A stretch of DNA of 64,000 bases from Steinernema hermaphroditum (Eukaryota; Nematoda; Chromadorea; Rhabditida; Steinernematidae). Of the stretch, positions 24,601 through 33,317 are shown one piece after another; the first letter of the stretch is position 1; every line of letters begins with the position of its first letter. Where the stretch lies: NCBI GenBank assembly GCA_030435675.1, contig CM059623.1, positions 14,941,592-15,005,591 on the forward strand, in the 5' to 3' direction. The translations under genes were made by a program, and so were the position numbers. The notes under the pieces were generated by a model. That model was not told the DNA's origin. It saw only the letters and a list, made by a program, of their open reading frames with translations, and searched no databases.

Positions 24601-26635
24601 TCACTTCTGTAAAGTCGATCATTTCAAGAAAAGAAACAGTTTTCGCGTCGAGAGCCGACGTGCAAATCTTTAACTTAATGTTACTAGCAAAAGGTCTAAC
24701 GCGATCGATGAGATCCATCTTCTCCTGGCTTAGTTTGCTCTCATGGCCACTTAAAGAGATGCACATTTCGAAGCAGTTCCTTAGATTGTACTCATGCATC
24801 TCCATTCCGCTCACGTAGTTCTTGAATTGAGCTCGGAAATTTCTATCGAAAGCGTCGCTTATTTCAAAGAAAACGCATTGTTTTCCAAATGTGGACAGAG
24901 TTCTTGTGAAGTGTCGGCCTACGGCCATGAGGTTTGAGAAATCGTCGCGATTGAGCCGCGATGCTACGGCCTCGATGAACGCAACTGGGACGAATTCCAT
25001 CGGGAGATAGGGAACGGATGATCGAAATCCGAATGGTTAAGGAACTTTACGATGATGTGTGATTGTGGATGAGGCACTCAGATGCGATGCTTTGGTTTCT
25101 AAGCTCTTGTCGGTTCATCTGTCGTGATGAAACCAACAGGAAGCAGTCTATCCTTAGCATTTAAATGAATCGACCCACTGAGCATTTCACACGGAGATCA
25201 ACTACAGTGAGTACATGAGAGATATTTCGAGCGCACACTGTTCGACGTTTTGTGAATCGGTCAATGCCCTGGAACAAAGCCACTTACACGACTAGAGTTT
25301 AATACACGATCACGAAGCAAGTCTTCTGCCAACGGACCCAAATTAACTGGACTCCTAAGAATCCCAAGGGTGTACAACAGTTGGCCCTCAAGCAGTCTAA
25401 ATCCAAATCTCATAGACTTCTCCGTGTAGCGCATTTTGGAGGAGAGTGACTCGTTCTTAATTCTTAAAAATGCCTGTGATAAAACTTCTCATGTGATACC
25501 CGGATCCCATCGGGAAAATTCTCGATCAGATACAGAAATGTCTACATATGTAGAAATGGTTGCGCTAGGATCCCACATGTAATACTAAAAATAGCCAGAT
25601 CTACGCTTAACCTGCTTGTAAATGGCGTCGCTTGATGTGATCTGATCGAACTCGAGACCGTGATCGTTTTTGGACTCATACGCATCACTGATTGATCATT
25701 CATCATCCAATCATCGCGATCATCACTGGACGTTGCCGGTCGCTCCTTGTCCTATTTAATGCCAATCAAGAAACATCTAAAATTCCGAATCCTAGAACCA
25801 GAACCCCATAGTCTTTCCAATGAAGTGATGATCGGAATAATGGTCAATGTTATTGGTCAATCGGACTTCAAGAGATGACCAGAGGTCAATACGATCGGCA
25901 AGAAGGTCGGCGAATTAAAGATATGATTAGATCCGCATATATCTTATAGCTGTTTTTCTCAATGGTGGTCTAACCCCTCAATTTACAGGTATTCAGCCCC
26001 AACGACTTCGTATGCAAAGTCGGCGACATCGGCCGAGAGATGTACATCGTGAAAAGGGGAAAACTGAAAATCATGAAAGACGACGGCACCCTGCTCACCT
26101 ACATGAGTGAAGGCGCTGTCTTCGGCGAGCTTAGCATCCTTAACATCCCGGGAAGCAAGAACGGAAATCGGCGAACGGCGAACATCATGTCCATAGGCTA
26201 TTCGGACTTATTCGTCCTCAGCAAAAACGATTTGATGAACGCGTTGAAGGAATATCCCGAAGCGAAGAACATGCTTATGAAGAAGGTACCTATGCTGCCC
26301 TCTAAGCTCCCTAATCCCCCTCATAGGGCCGTGAAATTCTTCGTCGCGATAACCTTCTTGACGAGAACGCTCCAGAAGAACAAAGGAGTTCAGAGGAGAT
26401 GTGTGACGACCTGATGACTAAGGTCAAGAATCTCCAGATTAAGTAAGATTTCCGACACAGATAGACAAGACACATCTCAAAATTTAGGCTGGCCCGTCTA
26501 ACGGCAGAATACACAAGTACAACGTCAAAACTACGGGACCGTATAACCTACTTGGAACGTCAACTCGACAAATATGGCGTTCCCGACCCAGGTCCCCTTG
26601 AGCCCCAACCATCTACTTCTAAACTCCCTGTCTAA
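18674..26635 (+). CDS. Cyclic nucleotide-gated channel alpha subunit, TAX-4/CNG-3 type (paralogue 2)
   Basis: Ten exons (18674-19651, 20766-21123, 22154-22391, 22435-22593, 22640-22910, 22963-23118, 23165-23215, 25989-26285, 26327-26442, 26488-26635) sum to 2772 nt, 923 residues. The charged N-terminus (1-326) is followed by S1-S4, S5 with HWNACFYF, pore TTIGEVP near residue 600, S6 with [15 protein letters not shown], a C-linker, a cyclic nucleotide-binding domain (about 738-836, FGELSILN and GNRRTAN) and a C-terminal coiled coil. Eight consecutive internal exons have exactly the same lengths as in the paralogue at 4506-9713. The ATG at 18674 lies five bases after a TTCCAG acceptor, suiting trans-splicing. 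Exon 6 ends at a GC donor (23119). The 2.8-kb intron 23216-25988 contains a complete antisense MxxVP gene, and other introns hold transposon relics. Confidence 0.94.
19740..20525 (+). repeat. Two diverged tandem units (~420 bp) in CNG intron 1
   Basis: The words GTCCAAAACCAGCAT (19740 and 20158), AAGCAAAGTTTYCTGC (19884, 20282), and TGATAAGAAACAAARACATG (20102, 20488) recur in the same order and orientation. This indicates a tandem duplication of roughly 420 bp with substantial divergence and indels. There is no coding signal. Confidence 0.7.
21217..21412. mobile_element. Short inverted-repeat element (MITE), copy in CNG intron 2
   Basis: Both ends carry an inverted ~40-bp arm with the words CTGAAATTTGGCAGGGAG and, inverted at the right end, CTACCAAATTTCGTCTGAAT. 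The arms are related to the ends of the element at 54971-55374, and the interior shares ACCGTATCTTTTGT. It is non-coding. Confidence 0.6.
21620..22045. mobile_element. Palindromic foldback element in CNG intron 2
   Basis: Arms of about 160 bp (21620-21785 and 21890-22045) are reverse complements at roughly 90%. Shared words are GGGCCGCGACGTTGGGGCGA and GGTTCGACCCGATGACAACT. The spacer of about 100 bp is made of CGGGTT-rich tracts. It has no coding capacity. Confidence 0.75.
23270..23480. repeat. CCGGTTGA-type palindromic repeat block, CNG intron copy
   Basis: The block contains several permutations of GGTTGACGGTTGAC and CAACCGGTTGGCGAC, followed by CAAGGGAAC. This is the family that forms the 42960-43056 and 44740-45040 blocks in the ARAP-like intron. 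Confidence 0.6.
24212..25000 (-). CDS. MxxVP-family protein nested in a CNG intron, paralogue 2
   Basis: Intact single-exon frame of 262 residues starting [16 protein letters not shown] and lying wholly inside the CNG channel intron 23216-25988, on the opposite strand. It is the closest relative in this window of the gene at 3372-4148, with matching segments across most of the length (for example H-F-x-R-T, C-V-x-F, the R/L-N-C/F-F-x-x-x-I block, and L-L-L-Q-P). Being intronless and in an intron suits retroposition or transposition of a small gene, but no poly(A) tract or target duplication is evident. No stop codon or frameshift is present, so it is probably functional. Function unknown; F-box-like adaptor suspected. 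Confidence 0.75.
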   Translation of the reverse strand: MEFVPVAFIEAVASRLNRDDFSNLMAVGRHFTRTLSTFGKQCVFFEISDAFDRNFRAQFKNYVSGMEMHEYNLRNCFEMCISLSGHESKLSQEKMDLIDRVRPFASNIKLKICTSALDAKTVSFLEMIDFTEVKSSPVGYSTAPDIVKMCIEKGTLRQAHLGNMSAAGHMDLVAQLLLQPLLKNLSLTRCCRPSFSCDLANQDFCSAPAMRKFCDFLLDHKELVKDKTISISKVREGCLQQLKQFIHVFSVQTKGYGAVIRC

Positions 26636-27539
26636 CAAGTGCCTACCTGTGCAATTTCCCAATTTCTGTGTGTCTTTCTCTGGTGCAGTGTCGCTCGCTC
26701 ATCTGGTATACTATTGTCTTTTTTCTTCGACATACGCTCAACTGACCCTTTTCTGATCATATGCAATGTATTTTCTTGAAAAGTTTTATTGACCCTTATA
26801 AACAGTGTATAGTACAGGACCACTAAAAGGAGGAGGGATCACTTTATGTCTAATTACATATGTCAAATTAGTTAATCTAACTGGAAACTAAGAACGTTTC
26901 TTTGGTGTTATGGAGAGGATCAAGCAGCGTCTTTTTCATGGATCCACGTGGCCTTTCTGTTTGCTAATTGACAGCTCGATCCTAGCCGGACGCTTTGGAA
27001 GACTCCTTTGTTAGTCTCTTCATCAATATCCGTCTATGATGTGCATGCCAAACGGTGGCTTATGTATGCTTCTATCTGAGAAGTGTTATTTGGAAACGAC
27101 TCTTATCACGGGTCTATGAATGGACGACTGTTTTGAACGAGTCGACTCTTTATCTGCTAGAATGCGTCGATTTACAAATGTGTGGAATTTGAAAGTGTTA
27201 TTGGTCTAGTTCACAGAAGCGCGCTTTAATCATCCTGTTACTAGAGCTTCGGGCACTATGAAAAACCAGGACAAAATGCTTCACTGCTTTACATATGCAT
27301 ACTTAACCAAAGCCAACAATCGTACAGCGCCGACTGCCACCGTATCCTCCACTGACAAGGAAACGCTGACTTTGCAGTTGTTTCCCTACATGGCAAGCAG
27401 AGGTGTTTGTTTACACAATTTGTTGTGCGCCTTTGTGACACAGAGAGACTTCTTATCACTCTGTTTCTTGTGTATCTGAGGTAAACCATAGTCGATACAA
27501 AAGAAAGCGTCAGATCGAGGTAATCCTCATCCACCGACG
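26636..27539. other. Intergenic region between CNG channel and legumain
   Basis: No gene is supported. The left arm of the large inverted duplication begins near 27290, so the promoter region of legumain (27290-27539) is duplicated but sequence further upstream is not. The two legumain copies therefore have different distal upstream DNA. Confidence 0.5.
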
Positions 27540-29098
27540 ATGCATCGTCTTCTCCACCTCCTCGTCCTTGCCTTCATGGCCATCTCCGCCACCCGCAGCG
27601 CCCCCGTCGACGGCGCCCCGAAGAAGTGGGCACTGCTGATTGCCGGATCCAACGGCTGGTACAACTATCGGCACCAGGCGGACGTGTGTCACGCCTACCA
27701 GATCCTCCGGAAGCACGGCGTCCCCGCCGACAATATCGTCACCATGATGTTCGACGACATCGCCTACGCCGAGGGGAATCCCTTCCCCGGCCAGATCTTC
27801 AACTCGCCCAAGAGGGTTGACGTCTACAGCGGTGTCCAGATCGACTACAAAGGAGACGATGTTAACGCCGAGGTGTTTCTGAGTGTCTTGAAGGGAAACA
27901 AGAGCGCCGTCGAAGGAAGAGGAAACGGACGAGTCATCGAGAGGTATCTTGATGTAGGCCTAGGCTTGACTATTCTTCTAGTGGCCCCAATGACCATGTC
28001 TTCGTCTACTACGCCGATCACGGTGCCACGGGAATCGTCGGGATGCCCGCTGGAGACCCGGTAGGAGAAAAATCCTAGCTTCTTCTAAGAGACCCTTCCA
28101 GCTGACGAAGGAAGACCTTTGGGACGCCCTCCACTGCATGCACACCCGGAAGACCTACTCGAAACTCGTCTTCTATCTTGAGGCCTGTGTGAGCGGATCG
28201 ATGTTCGACGACTTCCCCACCGACCGAAACGGTAGGCCCTACTGTAGCTCTACGATCTACCGTACTTTTTAGTCTACGCAATGACGGCCTCGAATCCCGA
28301 CGAGAGCTCGTGGGGATGTTACTGCGACGAAGGCGATCTTCCCTGCCTGGGAGACGAGTTCTCCGTCAACTGGATGCATGACTCCGAGCAGGTATACGGT
28401 AGGATCCGGGTTTGAGTAACGGGAGGAGTTCAGAATCAGGCGAACAAGGAGACACTACGTACTCAGTTCTCCGACACAAAGGTGGCGACGACGAAGAGTC
28501 ACGTGTCGAAGTACGGCGACTTCGACTTCCTCACGGAGGCCGTTGGCGACTTCCAGGGCGACCGCTGCGACGGATCCGAGGATCCAGAATTCGTGGAACC
28601 CAAGAGCTCCTGGGCCGTCCAGGACATCCCTCTGAGAGAGCTGGAGAAAAAGATTCGTCTCGCTAAGACCGAGGAGGCCAGAGAAACGTTCCAGAAGGAG
28701 CTCCGCGACACCAAAGAGGTCAACATCCTTCTTCTTGATCCTTTAGAATTCGTCTATAGAAACGCGAGCGAGTGGCGAACCTCTACCGCTCGATCGCGTC
28801 GAGAGTCCTCGGCTCGGACCCCCTTCTTCTGTCCGAAGTGGTCTCTGTCCGCCCTCTGAAGATTTCACAAAAGAAGTGCCACAGCCAAGTCGTCAAGTTC
28901 TTCGACAAACACTGTCTCAGTTTCAGCCAAGTAGGCCTGTCCCAAAAGGACCCATCTAGAGATGATTTTCAGAACCCCTTCGCCTTCCATCACGCTTTCA
29001 TCCTTGCCAATCTCTGCGAACTTCAGCCTCGCCCTGCGTCCATCTTCGAGGCCATTGCCGCTGAATGCAAATATGTCAATGTCCAAAATGTCATGTAA
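27540..29098 (+). CDS. Legumain-like asparaginyl endopeptidase (clan CD, C13), left copy
   Basis: Seven exons (27540-27943, 27982-28060, 28102-28231, 28273-28391, 28434-28718, 28760-28930, 28973-29098) sum to 1314 nt, giving 437 residues, the usual length for legumain zymogens. Residues 1-20 form a signal peptide ([20 protein letters not shown]). The catalytic domain follows, with [20 protein letters not shown] near residue 35, the catalytic His in YYADHGATG (about 153) and the catalytic Cys in [11 protein letters not shown] (about 194). The position after Glu-Ala-Cys is Val where animal legumains usually have Glu. The C-terminal prodomain runs from about 290 and retains Cys pairs. The enzyme cleaves after Asn in lysosomes or gut lumen. 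An exact inverted copy lies at 34608-36166. Confidence 0.95.
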
Positions 29099-30388
29099 AT
29101 GATGCTCCACTCACAAATTAATCAGCTGCATTTATTGCTCAAACAAAAGAAATGAAATGCGGATTAAACAACATGATTAAAAGCAACATAAAAATAAATA
29201 TACTTCTTAGCCATGGGCATCGCCAAATCAGATCGATTTTCTAGGAGGAGTGGGCGTTCTAAAGAGCTCATCGTCAGTGTTGATATTAGGGCCACAAAAA
29301 ACTTCTCACCTCAGATCTTTTCAGCGTTCTGCGCAAGATTCGAATGTCAGAGGCGCTTTTTTATGACACAGCTGGACGATCTTCAGATCGTTCTTCTCTT
29401 GCTCTTTCTTTTCTTGCGCCTTCTTTTCTCACCTCCACTGGGAAGCACTTTCCTGCACACAAAGCGATACCGTTCGGTGGCTAAAATTGAGCAAGATGCA
29501 CCGAAAGTGGTAGCGGGACAACCGAATTTTTATTGAAACATGAACAACATTTGCCATTTTTGGCGATTCTTCTTTGGGCCATTTTGACCGCACGCCGAGG
29601 GTACCTGGGCTGTCAGAGGTAAAGAGGCAATGCTCTGGGCAAGAAAAATTGAGACGATTATGTCGGGACCCGGATGTAGAGGTGAGCTGTTTCATTTAGC
29701 ACTCTGATATGTGATCGTCGATTAAAACTTAGCGAACTAGGCTCCGTTCAGTTTTATTTGGCGAGAATTAAGCATGGAAATAGAGAACTGAGGAATTCAG
29801 ACTGGTCTCGCCCACAGTTTAGCACCTCACTACATTGCAATACTTACTTTTGCTTGCAAACAGCGCTCAGAGACGTCGACTTCAGTCGTGGAGAATACGG
29901 AGTACTCTGAAAATCCAGTCACTGAGACAATTCCAAAAGGGCCACGAACAGGACAACCCTCACAACATGACTGATCAAAGAGAGCCACCATCGCACCTAG
30001 GATCGGCGTTGGCAGCGCCGATCGTTCCATCCAAGACGACAATGGAGTTATTTCCCGCCGCAAAAGTGCAAAAGGAGAACGACTCCATTGAATATGGAGC
30101 GGAAAGGAGGAGATGTTGCGATAGAGGAAACGACAAATGTTTGCGAAACATCGCTTGCAGATGTTTTTTTATTGTTGTTCCGCCGTCGTTGATCAATTTT
30201 CTTTTGCTCTTCATTTCGGGGCCGGCAGCTAGGATGACCGCCTCATTTTTAAGCGTTTGGGAGTGTTCCTCTGCCACTAATGGCCTCATGAATAAAAAGG
30301 TCTAAACATCGGACTCTGGGTGATCCTAAGCGACTTCATGGGACCTGATGAAGACCAAAATTAAGGATATGCGAGTTTGAAACCAGCA
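29099..30388. other. Legumain 3' flank within the arm; possible small minus-strand gene
   Basis: No protein family is recognised. On the minus strand a 50-codon frame starting at about 30030 ends at a good donor (GCAAAAGTAAGT, about 29845). Further on, an exon-like stretch after a TGTGTGCAG acceptor (about 29458) encodes a very basic tail (RRRKKRKSKRR). These could be exons of one small gene, duplicated in the right arm at the mirror position, but I cannot join them with confidence. Confidence 0.3.
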
Positions 30389-30730
30389 ATCGGCGATGAG
30401 GAACGCAAAACAGTTGATGTTGTCTGAAGACTAGCAGTGATAGTGAGAATTGCCATTTTGCGCATTTTTTCAATGTTATCACACTTTTAAGTAGTTATGT
30501 TCGCTGTCTTTTGCGTCTGAAATGCGGTAGTTGACGCCTGAAAACCATAAAACGAGGGGCACGCCCGTGTTCAGACTATGTCGGAAACGGTTTGGCAGCT
30601 CGAACCCATATAGGACTAAAGCTGGCTAGGAGCGTTCCTACAACAAGCACTTATCAATTCATCAACATACAATATATAATAACACGACCACAACACATAA
30701 ATGTACATAAAGATAAAGATCACTTTTAAT

Positions 30731-32264
30731 TCAACCGCTTTCCTCTTCTTCTTCCTCGGACTCTCGCTCCTCCTCTTCTTCGCTTCCATCCGAGGGTTCA
30801 GGAGTTTGAGATCTCTGAACTGGTGGCTCCACTCGCCCGATGTTGGACGGCCCGGGCTGATCTGATTCGTCTGCGATGAACCGTTCTGTGATGTCCTCTT
30901 CTGGATACTCTTCGTCGTACGGGTTAATCAGCATCCGCTCGCGCTCGTCCATGATCGCCATCTCCTTCTCGTCCTCCGGAACGAAGGTGGCCAAAAGACG
31001 GCTCTTCTGCTTCGACGGCTGAGCGTCCTTGCGGCGACGATTCAAGCGCACGCGCGTCTCCAGCTCGTTGTAGTACATCTTTCCGTTCCGCTCGACGAAG
31101 AAGTAGTTCTCCTGCTCGTATCCCTTCGTTGACTTGTTCTTCACCGTCCAGTTGTATTCGCGGCTTATTGCGTATTCGTACCTATAACGTCGGCTCTTAA
31201 CGTCGCTGTTATATTCGAGATGACCTACGTCTCCTCCGGGTTGTATGCACGACCAACGGCGTCGTCCAACTCTAGCTTCGCCAGAGTCTCAGCTACTGGG
31301 ATGAAGTAGGCGACGAACTGCTCTCCACCGGCGTCCATCATACCTCTGTAAAACAGAACATATCACCGGCAGTCGGACGGCGACAAGATACCTGACTATA
31401 GCGTTCTTCTGGAGCTTGTCGATGTCGCCCTTCGTGGTGGGAGGCAGCGGATCACCATCGAACAAAACCTGGGCGAACGGGATTCTCCAGCTTTCGAAGT
31501 CGGGCAGCAGCGGCATCTCATCCACCGCCACAACGCCGGGCTTCTCGTAATGACGACGCACTCCTTTCTTCACCTAAACTCTCTCTATCTAGATGAGTCG
31601 GAAGGCGAAGACAACTCACGTCTTCGAAGGTCTTGCTGATCGCCGCAATCTGCTGCTCGCGGTCCTTGTACGGGTTCAAAATGACGGCGTTCTCCGCGCG
31701 TTTCTTGATGCTGTAGCCGACCTTCGTTTCCTGACGGTCAGCGGCTGAGCCGAATCGATTGAATTCGGATGCGATGTACTCAGTTTTGCGCATCCACGGC
31801 ACCACTTTGTTGTGCTGCTGTGAGCGCTTCGAGTTCTTCTGGGCCTGCTGGTCGTCTTCCAATAGCTCGCGATCGAGCTTGTGCATCTGAAACGGATTTT
31901 ATGACTCAGCACATATGAGATAATTCGGTTAACCTCAACGCTATGCGAATCATTCAGTTTATACGCTTCCGAATTGATCAGATCGATCTTGACATCCAAC
32001 GCCGTGTCCGTGTGCAGCTCGAACTTGAACTCACGCTCCAAACGGGTCGGTTTGTACTTGGTGAAGCGACTGAGCTCCACGAACGGACACGGAACGAACT
32101 TTGTGTCGAAGGGCACATCGGGGAGCGTGTTGCTGTACTTTATGCGGCACGCGAAATCGGTTCCCTTGCTGAAAGAGGCGAAAGGTGATCCTTTTCAGAT
32201 TCTGTGTGACTTACGGCTTCTTCCGAAGAACGGAATGTGAGGAAGACGGCGGTGCGTTCGACAT
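30731..32264 (-). CDS. pafo-1: PAF1, RNA polymerase II-associated factor 1 (PAF1 complex)
   Basis: Six exons (32215-32264, 31934-32168, 31620-31886, 31392-31573, 31229-31345, 30731-31181) sum to 1302 nt, 433 residues. The N-terminus contains ACRIKYSNTLPDVPFDTKFV (residues ~22-41), the region of PAF1 that contacts LEO1 and CTR9. Other conserved PAF1 blocks are KRSQQHNKVVPWMRKTEYI, DREQQIAAISKTFED, LPDFESWRIPFAQVLFDGDP, MMDAGGEQFVAYFIP and EYNWTVKNKSTKGYEQENYF. The tail is acidic, ending in a Glu/Ser run. PAF1 couples elongating Pol II to histone modification in the nucleus. It is shorter than the human protein (531), mainly in the acidic tail. It sits as a single copy in the spacer between the two legumain arms. 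Confidence 0.96.
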
Positions 32265-33317
32265 CTGACCAATCGGCAGATCTGGAACGACGGAGACACG
32301 TTTATATATAATATAACGAAGGACATCGCATCTCAACTACAGCATAGCATTGCAAAACCGTTCCATGATTGTTAGATGCACGAGTCCAGACACAGAAATT
32401 GGAGAGAAAAACCTTGGGAAAACGGCCAAAAGGAGGTCGAAAGTACGAAAACATCGAATGACCGCCGAATTATAGAAACTGCGTACAGTATCCGCTCATT
32501 TATCATTCAGGCAAGCTGATCCAGGAGCGCCATTTATACGTTTTTGATCGTGGAATTTAAAGGGACCCGGTCATGGATAAAAAAACTTCTTCAAATCTTC
32601 TGAAAATTTGTACACCCCTGTTTTCGGGGTTGCTGAACACGACGGTGAAGTCGGTTTCTCGGAAAACATGATAGTTTCTGAGAAATAGCAAAAAATAGAC
32701 AAAAAACGTCGTGCAAACTTTGCCTTCAAGCGCAAGGCAGAGTTCACGGTTCGTTCCGAAAACGTTTCAGCCCCTTGTTTTAGAGGCTGCCCAACATCAT
32801 GCTGAAATCAGTTTGTCAAAATTCACAGTAGTTTTCAAGAAACGGACCTTAGGATCCACACAGTTTTGCTGTCCAATTCTCAGTGTGTCGGTCCCGAAAC
32901 GACTTGCATGACGGACACGACCGTAGTTCCCGCGTTTTCTACGCACTTATCCAATCTAGGCGCGCCTGGGCTCATTCGACTCGCCAGAAGCTGCTGAGCA
33001 AAATGTTCCCAAGCGCGGAGCTGGTCGTCACCTATTTCGGCCAAAAAGAACGAAAATATTGCGCAACTCGTGCCGCGCCGGATAGATCGTGTCGGGACCA
33101 ACGGTAAAACACATTCTGAATCCTAAGGTCCGTTTCTTGAAAACTACTGGGTTTTTTGGGAAACCGACTTCACCACCGTGCTCAGCGACCCCGAAAACAG
33201 GGGGACAAAAATTTTCAGGCGATTTATAAAACTTTTTTTATCCATGACCGGGTCCCTTTAAGCAGAAGGTATCTAGCTAAGCAGAAACGATAGAACAAAG
33301 ATAGAAAAGAGGTTTTT
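32265..33317. other. Spacer downstream of the PAF1 start, mainly a transposon relic
   Basis: This holds the promoter side of PAF1 (32265-32556) and the element described at 32561-33257. No gene is supported; short frames inside the element are not conserved. Confidence 0.5.
32561..33257. mobile_element. Non-autonomous DNA transposon flanked by TTAA
   Basis: Terminal inverted repeats of about 125 bp begin AGGGACCCGGTCATGGATAA at both ends, at about 82% identity (32561-32685 and the inverse of 33133-33257). Both ends are bordered by TTAA (32557-32560 and 33258-33261), the target duplication typical of piggyBac-type elements. The TTAA could alternatively belong to the repeat itself. The interior (about 450 bp) has no transposase. 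Confidence 0.75.

Larger units (their letters stand above)
27290..30388 (+). repeat. Left arm of ~3.1-kb inverted duplication
   Basis: Every position x from about 27400 to 30305 corresponds to position 63706-x on the opposite strand, with no indel. All open frames on both strands of the two arms between 27540 and 30305 translate identically. Toward the outer end (27290-27420) there are several substitutions and a 2-bp indel. Toward the inner end (30306-30388) there are several substitutions. The arm contains legumain and about 1.3 kb of downstream sequence. Confidence 0.97.

Noticed and set aside
29830..30305. A 156-codon plus-strand frame and its mirror in the right arm
   Set aside because: Despite a hydrophobic stretch it lacks a start context, splice support and homology; its duplication simply follows from the inverted repeat.
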